A stretch of 64,000 bases of DNA from assembly GCF_030646155.1 (NCBI RefSeq), contig NZ_JAUTDN010000019.1, positions 1 to 64,000 of the forward strand. The letters run 5' to 3'. Below the pieces are notes generated by a model. It was not told where the DNA came from, made no database searches, and worked only from the letters and a program-made list of their open reading frames with translations. This DNA is from Conexibacter sp. CPCC 205762 (GTDB lineage: Bacteria; Actinomycetota; Thermoleophilia; Solirubrobacterales; Solirubrobacteraceae). Below are positions 41,829 to 50,069 of the stretch, piece after piece. Numbering within the stretch: position 1 is the stretch's first letter; every line of letters starts with the position of its first letter. Made by a program: the position numbers and the translations under genes.

Positions 41829-42611
41829 GTGGACTACACGACCCTCCGCTGCGACGTCGCCGACGGCGTCGCGACGATCGCGCTCGACCAGCCGGACTCA
41901 CGCAACGCCCTCTCCGACGAGCTGCTCGACGACCTGCTCGCGGCCTTCGCCGCCGCCCGCGACGACGACGCCGTCCGCTGCGTCGTCCTGACCTCGACGC
42001 ACGACAGAGTCTTCTCCGCCGGCGGCAACCTCGGCGGCTTCGCGGCCGAGCTTCCGCTCGCCCACAAGCATGCCGCGATCGACCGCTTCCCGCGCCTCTT
42101 CACGCTGATCGGGCAGCTCGGCAAGCCGACGATCTGCGCCGCCAACGGCCACGTGCTGGCCGGCGCGCTCGGGCTCGCGCTCGCCTGCGACCTGATCGTC
42201 GCGAAGGAGGGCGTCACGTTCGGGACGCCCGAGATCAACGTCGGCGTCTTCCCGTTCATGATCATGGCGCTGATCTACCGCAACGTCGGCCGCAAGAAGA
42301 CGAACGAGCTGCTGCTGCTGGGCGAGCGGATCGACGCGCACGAGGCGGAGCGGATCGGGATCGTCAACACGGTCGTGCCGGCCGATGAGTACGACGCCGC
42401 CGTCGCAGACTGGGCCGGCAGACTGGCGAGAAAGTCGCCGCTGCTGATGAAGCTCGGCAAGGACGCGATGTTCCGCCAGCAGGACATGGCCTTCGCGGAG
42501 GCGCTCGACTTCCTGCGCGCGCAGCTCGCGCTCGCCTTCGCGACCGACGACATCCAGGAGGGCGTCAGAGCCTTCTTCGAGAGACGGGAGCCGCAGTGGA
42601 CCGGTCGGTGA
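41829..42611 (+). CDS. Enoyl-CoA hydratase/isomerase family protein
   Basis: A 260-residue crotonase-fold enzyme, first gene of the rightward catabolic operon. Oxyanion-hole motifs are DRVFSAGGNLGGFA (about res 60-73) and NGHVLAGALGLALACDLIVA (about 102-121). The catalytic Glu position of hydratases is present in FGTPEINVGVFP. The C-terminal FFERREPQWTGR is standard. The GTG start is preceded by GGAAAGG. It probably hydrates the unsaturated acyl-CoA made by the divergent dehydrogenases. Coupling to the carboxyltransferase suggests a 3-methylcrotonyl-CoA or geranyl-CoA type sequence, which is inference. Confidence 0.93.
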   Translation: MDYTTLRCDVADGVATIALDQPDSRNALSDELLDDLLAAFAAARDDDAVRCVVLTSTHDRVFSAGGNLGGFAAELPLAHKHAAIDRFPRLFTLIGQLGKPTICAANGHVLAGALGLALACDLIVAKEGVTFGTPEINVGVFPFMIMALIYRNVGRKKTNELLLLGERIDAHEAERIGIVNTVVPADEYDAAVADWAGRLARKSPLLMKLGKDAMFRQQDMAFAEALDFLRAQLALAFATDDIQEGVRAFFERREPQWTGR

Positions 42612-44173
42612 CCAATCCGCCGAGCATCCTCCGGCCGCTGGTCGAGGAGCTGCACGCGCGCCGCGCCAGAGCGGCCCTCGGCGGCGGCGAGGAGAAGATC
42701 GCCAGGCAGCACGAGCAGGGCAAGCTGACCGCGCGCGAGCGGCTGGCGCTCCTGATCGACGCGGGCACGTTCACGGAGCTCGGCATCAACGCCGGCATCC
42801 ACTACTCGGTCCGCGGGCTGGACGGCAAGGAGGCGCCGGCCGACGGCGTCATCACCGGCTACGGCAAGGTCGACGGCCGCCTGGTCGCCGTCTGCGCCTA
42901 CGACTTCACCGTGATGGCCGGCTCGATGGGGATGAGCGGTGAGATCAAGGTGACGCGCCTGCGCGAGCTGGCGCTGAGCAAGCGGATCCCGTTCGTGTGG
43001 CTGCTCGACTCGGCCGGCGCGCGGATCCAGGAGGCGGTCGGCTCGCTGTTCGCCGGCTCCGGCCACCTCTTCCGCGAAGAGGTCGTGATGAGCGGCGTGA
43101 TCCCGCAGGTCGCGGCGCTGATGGGGCCGTGCGCCGCCGGCACCGCCTACATCCCCGGCCTCGCCGACTTCGTGCCGATGGTCAAGGGCCGCGGCTCGAT
43201 GGCGCTCGCCGGCCCGCACCTCGTGCGCGCGGCGGTGGGGGAGGACGTGACGCAGGAGGAGCTGGGCGGCTCGCGCGTGCACTGCCGCAAGTCGGGCGTG
43301 GGCGACCTCGAGGTCGCCGACGACGAGGAGTGCGTCCTGCGGATCAAGCAGTACCTCTCCTACATGCCGCAGCACTGCGAGGCGCCCGTCCCGCGGCGGG
43401 AGGTCTCCGACCCGGTCGACCGGATGGACGACGAGCTGCTCGACGTGCTGCCGGAGTCCAACCGCAAGCCGTACGACATGTACGAGGTGATCCGGCGGAT
43501 CGTCGACGACGGCGAGTGGTTCGACATGAAGCCGCAGTGGGCGAAGACGATCATCACCTGCTTCGCGCGCTTCGGCGGGCGGCCGGTCGGGATCGTCGCC
43601 AACCAGCCCAAGCAGCTCGGCGGCATCCTCGACATCGACTCGGCCGACAAGGCCGCGCGCTTCGTCAACCTCTGCAACGCGTACGGGATCCCGCTGCTGT
43701 TCCTGCAGGACGTGCCGGGCTTCATGGTCGGCACGAAGGTCGAGGCGGCCGGCATCATCCGCCACGGCGCGAAGATGCTCTACGCGGTCGCCAACGCGAC
43801 CGTGCCGAAGATCACCGTCGTCGTCCGCAAGGCCTACGGCGCCGGCTACTACGTGATGAACGGCAAGGCCTACGAGCCGGACCTGATCGTCGCCTGGCCG
43901 AGCGCCGAGATCAGCGTGATGGGGGCCGAGGGCGCGGTCGAGATCGTGATGCGCAGAGCGGTCGAGGCGGCCGACGATCCGGCCGCCAAGAGAGCCGAGC
44001 TGGTCGCCGCCTACCGCAGAATCATCGACGTCTACATCGCCGCCAAGAACGGCATGATCGACGACGTGATCGACCCGCGCGAGACGCGCCCGGTGATCGT
44101 CAGAGCGCTGGAGATGGCCGAGGGCAAGCGCGTCGAGCGGCCCTGGAAACGACATGGAGTGGTGCCGGTATGA
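42608..44173 (+). CDS. Acyl-CoA carboxylase carboxyltransferase (beta) subunit
   Basis: A 521-residue biotin-dependent carboxyltransferase of the PccB/MccB family that moves CO2 from carboxybiotin to an acyl-CoA. The N-terminal crotonase-like lobe has PFVWLLDSAGARIQEAVGSL and VMSGVIPQVAALMGPCAAGT. The C-terminal lobe has FLQDVPGFMVGTKVEAAGII and RKAYGAGYYVMNGKAYEPDL, the two oxyanion glycine sites. GTG 42608 overlaps the hydratase stop (GTGA); GTG 42596 is an alternative. No biotin carboxylase subunit gene is in the window; the nearest biotin carrier is at 21.8 kb. Substrate range is open: the active-site loops read more like methylcrotonyl- than propionyl-CoA carboxylase. Confidence 0.93.
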   Translation: MTNPPSILRPLVEELHARRARAALGGGEEKIARQHEQGKLTARERLALLIDAGTFTELGINAGIHYSVRGLDGKEAPADGVITGYGKVDGRLVAVCAYDFTVMAGSMGMSGEIKVTRLRELALSKRIPFVWLLDSAGARIQEAVGSLFAGSGHLFREEVVMSGVIPQVAALMGPCAAGTAYIPGLADFVPMVKGRGSMALAGPHLVRAAVGEDVTQEELGGSRVHCRKSGVGDLEVADDEECVLRIKQYLSYMPQHCEAPVPRREVSDPVDRMDDELLDVLPESNRKPYDMYEVIRRIVDDGEWFDMKPQWAKTIITCFARFGGRPVGIVANQPKQLGGILDIDSADKAARFVNLCNAYGIPLLFLQDVPGFMVGTKVEAAGIIRHGAKMLYAVANATVPKITVVVRKAYGAGYYVMNGKAYEPDLIVAWPSAEISVMGAEGAVEIVMRRAVEAADDPAAKRAELVAAYRRIIDVYIAAKNGMIDDVIDPRETRPVIVRALEMAEGKRVERPWKRHGVVPV

Positions 44174-45060
44174 GCCTCGCAGACCCCGTCATCGTCACCT
44201 GCTCGATCTCCGGCGCGATCGCCAATCGAGACCAGTGCGCGGCGATCCCCTACACGCCGGCCGAGTACGCCGCCGAGGCGCGGCGGGCGGTCGACGAGGG
44301 CGCCTCGATGATCCACATCCACGCGCGCACGCCTGACGGCACGCCGTCGTACGAGATCGAGGACTTCCGCGCGATCACCGACGCGATCCTCGCCGAGGTC
44401 GGCGACGTCGTGGTCAACTTCTCGACCGGCGCGCTCGGCGTCTCGTTGGAGAAGCGGATCGCCTACCTGCGCGCGCTGAAGCCCGACGTCGCGGCGCTGA
44501 ACATGGGCTCGATGAACTACGCGAAGTACTCGAGGAGACGCAGAGACTTCGTCTTCCACACCGTCTTCGAGAACAGCTTCGAGTCGATCATCACGCTGCT
44601 GAAGGCGATGAACGAGGAGGGGATCAAGCCCGAGCACGAGTGCTTCGACACCGGCCACATCGCCAACCTCGACCCGCTGATCGACATGGGGATCCTCAGA
44701 CAGCCGCTGCAGATCTCGTGCGTGATGGGCGTCACCGGCGGCATCCGCCCGAGCGCGCGCAACCTCGCGCACATGGCCGAGAACGTGCCCGGCGGACCCG
44801 ACGGCGAGAACGAGTGGGGCGTGATCGGCATCTCGCGCGACCAGTGGATGCTGATCGCGACGGCGCTGACGCTGGGCGGCAACGTCCGCGCCGGCCTGGA
44901 GGACAACTTCTACCTGCCGGACGGCACGATGGCGCGCTCCAACGGCGACCTGATCGCGCAGGCGGTGCGGATGGCGCGCGACGTCGGCCGGCGCGTGGCG
45001 ACGGTCGAGGAGACGCGGGCGATGCTCGGGGTCCCCAAGCGCGAGCGGGCGACGGCATGA
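44170..45060 (+). CDS. Beta-keto acid cleavage enzyme (BKACE, DUF849)
   Basis: A 296-residue TIM-barrel enzyme of the DUF849 family. Family members condense a beta-keto acid with acetyl-CoA and split it to acetoacetate and a new acyl-CoA; the prototype is Kce of lysine fermentation. The Zn ligands are readable in MIHIHARTPDG (two His near res 47-49) and in AGLEDNFYLPDG (Glu). The start VIVTCSISGA and the HECFDTGHIANL segment are typical. It overlaps both neighbours (ATGA), so it is translationally coupled to the carboxyltransferase and the CoA-transferase. The keto-acid substrate is unknown. Confidence 0.93.
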   Translation: MSLADPVIVTCSISGAIANRDQCAAIPYTPAEYAAEARRAVDEGASMIHIHARTPDGTPSYEIEDFRAITDAILAEVGDVVVNFSTGALGVSLEKRIAYLRALKPDVAALNMGSMNYAKYSRRRRDFVFHTVFENSFESIITLLKAMNEEGIKPEHECFDTGHIANLDPLIDMGILRQPLQISCVMGVTGGIRPSARNLAHMAENVPGGPDGENEWGVIGISRDQWMLIATALTLGGNVRAGLEDNFYLPDGTMARSNGDLIAQAVRMARDVGRRVATVEETRAMLGVPKRERATA

Positions 45061-46301
45061 GCGGGCCGCTGACGGGGCTCAGAGTCCTCGACCTCTCGCG
45101 GTTGCTGCCGGGGCCGTTCTGCTCGCTGCTGCTGGCCGACCTCGGCGCCGACGTGCTGAAGGTCGAGGACACCGGCATGGGCGACTACGTGCGCTGGTCG
45201 CCGCCGTACGTCGAGGGCGTCGAGGACTCCGCCAGATCTGCGCTCTTCCTCGCGCTCAACCGCAACAAGCGCTCGCTCCGGCTCGACCTCAAGTCCGACG
45301 AGGGTAAGGCGGTGCTGCTGCGGCTCGTGCGCGAATACGACGTGCTGCTGGAGTCGTTCCGCCCCGGCGTGCTCGACCGCCTCGGCGTCGGCTACGAACG
45401 GCTCAAGCAGGAGAATCCGGGGATCGTGTACTGCGCCATCAGCGGCTACGGGCAGGACGGTCCGTACCGGGATCGCGCCGGCCACGACATGAACTACCTC
45501 GGCCTCGGCGGGATGCTGGCGCTGACCGGCGCGGCCGGCGGCCCGCCGGTCCAGAACGCCGGCCAGGTCGCCGACGTCGGCGGCGGCGCGCTGATGGCGG
45601 CGGTCGGGATCCTCGCCGCGCTGCGCGAGCGCGAGCAGTCGGGTGAGGGCCAGCTCGTCGACGTCTCGATGACCGACGGCGCGCTGTCGTGGCTGGCGAT
45701 GCTCGCCGCTCAGCAGCTCAACGACCCGGCCGGCAGACCGCTGCGCCGCGGCGAGCTGCCGTTGAGCGGCTCGCTGCTCTGCTACCGCCCGTACGCCTGC
45801 GCCGACGGCTGGGTGACGCTCGGCGCGCTGGAGCCGAAATTCTGGCTGGCATGGTGCCGCGGCGTCGGTCGCGAGGACCTCGTCGAGCGCCAGTTCGATC
45901 CGCCCGGCAGCGAGGCGCACGCGCAGGTCGAGGCGATCTTCGCCGCCCGCACGCGCGACCAGTGGGGCGAGTTCGCGGCCGCGCACGACTGCTGCATGGA
46001 GCCGCTGCTGGAGCTGGACGAGGCGCTCGAATCCGATCTGGTGCGCGCGCGTGAGATGGTGGTCGAGCTGGACCAGCCGGGCGCGACCGAGCCGGTCCGC
46101 CTGCTGGGGCTGCCGATCAAGCTCAGCCGCACGCCGGGCGACCCGGCGCGCGCGCCGGGCCCGGCGCTCGGCGGCGACACCGACGCGGTGCTGGAGGCGG
46201 CCGGCTACGGCGCCGAGGAGATCGCGGCGCTGAAGCAGGCCGGCGTGGTCGCGGGCCCGCCCGTCTCGTCGAGCGGCGCACAGGGGTCGTTCCTTGGCTG
46301 A
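45057..46301 (+). CDS. CaiB/BaiF-type (family III) CoA-transferase
   Basis: A 414-residue CoA-transferase that moves CoA between carboxylic acids through an acyl-Asp intermediate. The N-terminal LRVLDLSRLLPGPFCSLLLA and LKVEDTGMGDYVR are family hallmarks, LNRNKRSLRLDLKS follows, and the catalytic Asp is in RAGHDMNYLGLGG (about res 143). The C-terminal part has DTDAVLEAAGYGAEEIAAL. It probably activates the free acid that enters the pathway using an acyl-CoA product as donor. It overlaps the upstream gene by 4 bp and the MerR gene by 8 bp. Confidence 0.94.
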   Translation: MSGPLTGLRVLDLSRLLPGPFCSLLLADLGADVLKVEDTGMGDYVRWSPPYVEGVEDSARSALFLALNRNKRSLRLDLKSDEGKAVLLRLVREYDVLLESFRPGVLDRLGVGYERLKQENPGIVYCAISGYGQDGPYRDRAGHDMNYLGLGGMLALTGAAGGPPVQNAGQVADVGGGALMAAVGILAALREREQSGEGQLVDVSMTDGALSWLAMLAAQQLNDPAGRPLRRGELPLSGSLLCYRPYACADGWVTLGALEPKFWLAWCRGVGREDLVERQFDPPGSEAHAQVEAIFAARTRDQWGEFAAAHDCCMEPLLELDEALESDLVRAREMVVELDQPGATEPVRLLGLPIKLSRTPGDPARAPGPALGGDTDAVLEAAGYGAEEIAALKQAGVVAGPPVSSSGAQGSFLG

Positions 46302-47058
46302 GGCGGCGCCCAGCCCGCGCGAGCCCGCCGCGCCCGGCTCCCCTCGCGAGGAGGGGCTGCTGAAGATGTCGCAGCTGGCCGAGCGCTCCGGCGTCTCGGC
46401 CGGCACGATCAAGCACTACCTGCGCGAGGGGCTGCTCGGCGACCAGGAGGGCGTCGTGCGCACGAGCCGCAACATGGCCTACTACCCGCCCGACTTCGTC
46501 GATCGGATCAGGCTGATCAAGCGGCTGCAGGAAGAGCGCTTCATGCCGCTGAGAGTGATCCGCGACGCGCTGCGCGACGATCCCGAGCGGCTGGAGGCGC
46601 TGGTCGAGCTGGAGGACCGCATCCTCGAGCGCGCGGTCGCGGCCGGCGATCGCACGCGCACCTCGCGCAGCGCGGTGCAGGAGCGCTACGACGTGCCGCG
46701 CAACGTGCTGGCGCGGATGGAGCAGATCGGCGTGCTGACGCCGACCGGCCGCGGCTACGACGCCGACGACGTGCAGATCATCGAGGCGATCTCGCGCTTC
46801 CGCGCCGGCGGCTTCGAGGAGGCGATCGGCTTCACCGTCTACGACACGATCCGCTACCGCGAGGCGCTCCAGCCGCTGGTCGAGGAGGAGGTCGGCACGC
46901 TGCTGCACCGCCTCGCCGCCCGCGTCGACCCCGACCGCGCCGTCGAGATCGTCCAATCCGGCACCGAGCCGCTGCGCGAGCTGATCGGCGCGATCCACTC
47001 GAAGCTGCTGATCGAGGAGCTGCAGCGCCAGCGCGACGATCGCCGCCGCGAGCCGTGA
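46294..47058 (+). CDS. MerR-family transcriptional regulator
   Basis: A 254-residue regulator. The winged helix-turn-helix is near the N-terminus: LKMSQLAERSGVSAGTIKHY, then LREGLLGDQEGVVRTSRNMA (about res 23-62), followed by a basic wing and helix (FVDRIRLIKRLQEERFMPLR). After that comes a second region that may sense a ligand (res 125-240), with no metal cysteines. The start is TTG 46294, inside the CoA-transferase gene. As last gene of the catabolic operon it may control it, although the palindromic operators found there are of a kind more often bound by TetR proteins. Confidence 0.88.
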   Translation: MAEAAPSPREPAAPGSPREEGLLKMSQLAERSGVSAGTIKHYLREGLLGDQEGVVRTSRNMAYYPPDFVDRIRLIKRLQEERFMPLRVIRDALRDDPERLEALVELEDRILERAVAAGDRTRTSRSAVQERYDVPRNVLARMEQIGVLTPTGRGYDADDVQIIEAISRFRAGGFEEAIGFTVYDTIRYREALQPLVEEEVGTLLHRLAARVDPDRAVEIVQSGTEPLRELIGAIHSKLLIEELQRQRDDRRREP

Positions 47059-47059
47059 C

Positions 47060-48052
47060 TCACCAGCGGGCGGTGTGCCGCTCCATCACGCCGTAGCCGC
47101 TGGCGAGTCGGGCGCCGCCTGGGAGGGTGCCGTCGAAGGTGCCGAACGGCTGGCGGTAGGAGCTGCGCACGAGCAGCAGGTTCTCGTTGCGCTCGCGCGT
47201 CGCCTCGGCGGCGAAGCGGAGGTCGCCGCCGTCGCCGGTCGTGACGGCGGAGAGGTCGTCGGCGAAGCGCGCCGGCGCCGCCTCCTGCGGGACGCCGTCG
47301 AGCCAGACGGTGCGCTCGCTGGCGTGCGCGGGGTCGTTGATCCCCTCGACCAGGTTCCAGGCGGCGGCGCGGCCGTCGGCGGTCGTGCCGACCCCGGCCG
47401 ACCAGCGCCAGGCGGTGCTGCGGGCGTGGTAGCCGGCGCTGTCGTCGACGACGGCGCAGGCGTCGAGCGCGTGCGCGACGCCGTCGAGCACGACGGTGCC
47501 GTGCGCGCGCACGCCGCCCTGCTTGCGCGTCCAGGCATAGGCGGCGCCGTGCGGGCAGATCGTCTCGACGCCGTCGACCTCGTCGAGCAGCAGGTCGATC
47601 GCGACGCCGTCGTCGTCGACGCGCACGACGCCGGGCCGGTCGAGCCCGAGCGTGACGCCGCCCTTCGAGAGCCGCGTGCGCTCGCGCAGCCGGCCCTCGC
47701 AGGCGCGGCTCCAGACGGCCCAGAACGACTGGTGCGCGAGCCCGACCCGCACCGCCCCGACGCACAGCATCAGCTGCTCGCCGAAGACGCCGACGTAGCG
47801 CCACTGCTTCAGCGGCCGCGTCCCGCGCAGCGGCGCCATCCGCGCCGGCGGCAGCGCCAGCGCGTCCAGCGGCGCCGGCCGCATCGCGCCGTAGCGGCCG
47901 CGGTAGGGGCCGAACGGGCCTGGGGGCAGCAGCACGCCCGCTGTCGCGTCGCGCGCCGTGTCAGGCGCGCCGGCGCTCGCGTCGCCCGCGGACGTCGCCG
48001 GTTCGGAGATCCCGCCCGGAACGACTTCTGGATCGTCGGTCGATGACGCCAT
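47060..48052 (-). CDS. DUF2804 family protein
   Basis: A 330-residue protein of the DUF2804 family, which is widespread in actinobacteria and also occurs in eukaryotes, and whose function is unknown. The family's characteristic N-terminal sequence is RPLKQWRYVGVFGEQLMLCV followed by GLAHQSFWAVWSR. The rest is a beta-rich fold with GWRWS-type strands (YHARSTAWRWSAGVGTTADG) and a final GERNENLLLVRSSYRQPFG-like segment; related proteins look like lipocalin/AttH-type carriers. An Ala/Pro-rich leader of about 45 residues precedes it. It is convergent with MerR (1-bp gap) and divergent from the TetR gene. Confidence 0.85.
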   Translation of the reverse strand: MASSTDDPEVVPGGISEPATSAGDASAGAPDTARDATAGVLLPPGPFGPYRGRYGAMRPAPLDALALPPARMAPLRGTRPLKQWRYVGVFGEQLMLCVGAVRVGLAHQSFWAVWSRACEGRLRERTRLSKGGVTLGLDRPGVVRVDDDGVAIDLLLDEVDGVETICPHGAAYAWTRKQGGVRAHGTVVLDGVAHALDACAVVDDSAGYHARSTAWRWSAGVGTTADGRAAAWNLVEGINDPAHASERTVWLDGVPQEAAPARFADDLSAVTTGDGGDLRFAAEATRERNENLLLVRSSYRQPFGTFDGTLPGGARLASGYGVMERHTARW

Positions 48053-48080
48053 GCGGCTGCGGTATCCTCATCTCTCCGGG

Positions 48081-48098
48081 ATTGACTGACCAGTCAAT
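48081..48098. promoter_or_regulatory. Perfect palindromic TetR-type operator ATTGACTGACCAGTCAAT
   Basis: An 8-2-8 perfect inverted repeat between the divergent DUF2804 and TetR genes, 29 bp from the DUF2804 start. It most likely binds the TetR protein encoded at 48213 and would control both directions. Confidence 0.8.
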
Positions 48099-48126
48099 CT
48101 GTTCCGTCTTGGAGGATCACCACACC

Positions 48127-48213
48127 GTGCGCGCCGCGGCGATCCAGCTGAACTCTACTGACGATCGCGACCGCAGCCCCGCAGTCGCGGGCTCGTGCGA
48201 GGCGGGCGTCTGA
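48127..48213 (+). pseudogene. 28-codon leader ORF resembling the N-terminus of a nitrilase
   Basis: GTG 48127, after a GGAGG site at 48111-48115, opens MRAAAIQLNSTDDRDRSPAV and stops at TGA 48211-48213. The first 15 residues match the usual start of carbon-nitrogen hydrolases (xxAAIQLNSTxDxxxN). The rest of that enzyme is missing. The stop overlaps the TetR start (TGATG). It may be the remnant of a deleted gene that now serves as a translated leader for TetR. Confidence 0.6.
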
Positions 48214-48827
48214 TGGCCCGCGCCCAGCCGGCCGTCGACAAGCGGCGCCTGATCCTCGACGCGGCCGTGCGCGTCTTCGCGCGCCAGGGCTTCCACACCT
48301 GCCGCGTCTCCGACATCGCCGACGAGGCGAGAGTCGCCTACGGCCTCGTCTACCACTACTTCAAGAGCAAGGACGAGATCCTCGACACGCTCTTCCTCGA
48401 GCGCTGGGACGTGCTCCTGAGGGCGATCGCGGAGGTCGACACGCAGGAGATCCCGGCGAGGCAGAAGCTCTACGCGATAGCGGGCTTCATCGTCGACTCC
48501 TACCGCCACGACCCCGACCTGATGAAGGTCATCATCGTCGAGGTGACGCGCGCCGCCAACACCTTCGGCCGTACGCACCTGCCGCAGATCCGCCAGGCGT
48601 ACGAGCAGATCGCGGCGATCGTCGACCGCGCTCAGAGAGACGGCAGCTTCCGCGACACGGTCACTCCGGACTTCGCCGCGTTGGCCTTCTATGGCGCCGT
48701 CGAGCAGGTTCTGACAGGCTGGATCTTCTCGTTGCTGCCGGTCGGTGATCGGGAATACGAGGATGCCAAGACCCTCATCGTCGAAACGATCTGCGGTGGC
48801 CTGGAACGCGTCGAGGGTGCGCAGTAG
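48213..48827 (+). CDS. TetR-family regulator (FadR/KstR-like)
   Basis: A 204-residue regulator. The DNA-binding domain is LDAAVRVFARQGFHTCRVSD, then IADEARVAYGLVYHYFKSKDEIL, a canonical TetR helix-turn-helix. The ligand domain (res 60-204) resembles those of TetR regulators of fatty acid metabolism (RTHLPQIRQAYEQIAAIVDRA). The perfect palindrome 115 bp upstream is the likely operator. The adjacent acyl-CoA catabolic block suggests an acyl-CoA ligand, by inference. ATG 48213 overlaps the stop of a 28-codon leader ORF and may be reached by re-initiation. Confidence 0.9.
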   Translation: MARAQPAVDKRRLILDAAVRVFARQGFHTCRVSDIADEARVAYGLVYHYFKSKDEILDTLFLERWDVLLRAIAEVDTQEIPARQKLYAIAGFIVDSYRHDPDLMKVIIVEVTRAANTFGRTHLPQIRQAYEQIAAIVDRAQRDGSFRDTVTPDFAALAFYGAVEQVLTGWIFSLLPVGDREYEDAKTLIVETICGGLERVEGAQ

Positions 48828-48847
48828 CCGCCGGGAGAGCTGATTGA

Positions 48848-48997
48848 ATGCCCGAACTGATGAAGGAAAGCGATCTCGTCAAGCGACTGATCTGGTCCGG
48901 CCTGCTGGCCGGCATCGGCGCGCTCGCCAGCATCGCGACCCAGCGGCTCGCGACGTTCGTCTGGCTGCGCGCCTTCGGCGAGGAGCCGCCGGAGTGA
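48848..48997 (+). CDS. Small membrane protein (DUF4235-like)
   Basis: A 49-residue protein with one hydrophobic helix (RLIWSGLLAGIGALASIATQ), an acidic N-terminus (MPELMKESDLVK) and tail (FGEEPPE). It is the first of four overlapping small-membrane-protein genes; the following gene starts in its stop (GTGA). Clusters of DUF4235-like, DUF1469 and DUF3618 genes are common in actinobacteria and thought to be envelope- or stress-related. The DUF4235 label is tentative because the protein is short. Confidence 0.7.
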   Translation: MPELMKESDLVKRLIWSGLLAGIGALASIATQRLATFVWLRAFGEEPPE

Positions 48998-49221
48998 GCG
49001 CAAGCGACCCCGGCGTGCCGCTCGGCGGCGCGCGCGAGGAGGCTGCGGCTGACGCCGAGCCGACCGTGAGCGTGCCGCTCGGCGCGCCCGCCGGCCCCGC
49101 TGCCGCCGCGCAGCCCCTCGCCATCCCTGGCCTGCCCCTCGACAGACCCGAGCTGCACATCGGCGCCGCCTTCGTCGGCGGCCTCGTGCTCGCGCGGGTC
49201 CTCAAGCGCCTTGCCGGCTGA
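48994..49221 (+). CDS. Small Pro/Ala-rich protein with C-terminal hydrophobic helix
   Basis: A 75-residue protein with a low-complexity Ala/Pro/Glu N-terminus containing two SVPLG/GVPLGG repeats, then LHIGAAFVGGLVLARVLKRL, a single membrane segment with a basic end. The GTG start overlaps the preceding stop and its 3' end overlaps the next gene by 11 bp. No family is recognised. Position inside the small-membrane-protein operon supports it as a real gene. Confidence 0.65.
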   Translation: MSASDPGVPLGGAREEAAADAEPTVSVPLGAPAGPAAAAQPLAIPGLPLDRPELHIGAAFVGGLVLARVLKRLAG

Positions 49222-49648
49222 AGATCCGACACCCAAGAACATCGCGCAGGCGATCACCGAGGTCTCCGAGAAGGCCTCGCTGCTGGTGCGCGAGGAGATC
49301 GAGCTGGCGAAGGCCGAGATCAGCGCCAGAGTGACGAAGCTCGTCAAGGGCGCGATCGTCGGGATCGCCGCCGGCATCTTCATCGTCGTCGGCCTGCTCT
49401 ACCTCATAGAGTCGGCCGCCTGGGGCATCTGGGATCTCAGCGGCTGGGGCGACAACTACTGGTTCGGCTTCCTCGTCGTCGCGCTGCTGCTGTTCCTGCT
49501 CGGCGGTCTCGCCGGCGCGCTCGCCTACAAGGCGGTCAAGGCCGGTTCGCCGCCGTCGCCTGAGATGGCGATCGAAGAGGCGAAGAAGATCAAGGAGACG
49601 GTGCAGTCGTCAGGTGACGACACCCCGTCCGTCAGAGGGGTGTCCTGA
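49211..49648 (+). CDS. Phage holin superfamily III/DUF1469 membrane protein
   Basis: A 145-residue protein with an amphipathic N-terminal helix (ASLLVREEIELAKAEISARV) and two strong membrane helices (AIVGIAAGIFIVVGLLYLIE and GFLVVALLLFLLGGLAGALA), followed by a charged tail. This is the DUF1469 (Phage_holin_3_6) pattern. Despite the name these are chromosomal proteins, not lysis proteins. The TTG start at 49211 lies within the preceding gene. The stop overlaps the DUF3618 start (TGATG). It may form part of an envelope-stress complex. Confidence 0.85.
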   Translation: MPAEDPTPKNIAQAITEVSEKASLLVREEIELAKAEISARVTKLVKGAIVGIAAGIFIVVGLLYLIESAAWGIWDLSGWGDNYWFGFLVVALLLFLLGGLAGALAYKAVKAGSPPSPEMAIEEAKKIKETVQSSGDDTPSVRGVS

Positions 49649-49902
49649 TGGCCGCGCGCACGCCGGAAGAGATCCGCGCCTCGATCGAGGCCAACCGCAA
49701 GGACCTCGGCGCCTCGCTGGAGCTGCTGCGAGGTCACGTCGAGGAGCTGACCGACTGGCGCAAGCAGCTGGCCGGCAAGCAGACGGAGGCGATCATCGCC
49801 GCGGCCGCCGTCGGCTTCGTGCTCGGCGGCGGGATCGCCGCCGTCAGCGGCATCGTCACGCTGCGGCGGGTTCGCAACCGTCGCAAGCGCCGCCGCTGGT
49901 AG
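49648..49902 (+). CDS. DUF3618 family membrane protein
   Basis: An 84-residue protein with the DUF3618 start RTPEEIRASIEANRKDLGASL, a short amphipathic region and one membrane helix (AIIAAAAVGFVLGGGIAAVS), then a very basic tail (RRVRNRRKRRRW). DUF3618 usually follows DUF1469 in actinobacteria, as here. It ends the operon; a hairpin follows the stop. Confidence 0.85.
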   Translation: MAARTPEEIRASIEANRKDLGASLELLRGHVEELTDWRKQLAGKQTEAIIAAAAVGFVLGGGIAAVSGIVTLRRVRNRRKRRRW

Positions 49903-49916
49903 CGAGTAGCACGCCA

Positions 49917-49942
49917 ACGGCGGCGCCCGAGCGCGCCGCCGT
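49917..49942 (+). terminator. Hairpin terminator of the small-membrane-protein operon
   Basis: ACGGCGGCGC (49917-49926) and GCGCCGCCGT (49933-49942) form a perfect 10-bp stem with a 6-nt loop, 14 bp after the DUF3618 stop. Confidence 0.8.
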
Positions 49943-50069
49943 CATGCGTTGCTCAAGCTGTCATGAAGGGCTTGCGCCGCCGCGAGGCGTGGCGCTTGCT
50001 CGGCGCCGCCGTCGCCGAGGCTGAGCGCCCCATTCGCCGACGACGGCGGCTGCCGAGGTGGTGTCGCGC

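Noticed and set aside
49211-49902. Prophage remnant, because of a holin-type protein
   Set aside because: DUF1469 proteins are chromosomal membrane proteins; no other phage gene, integrase or att site is nearby.
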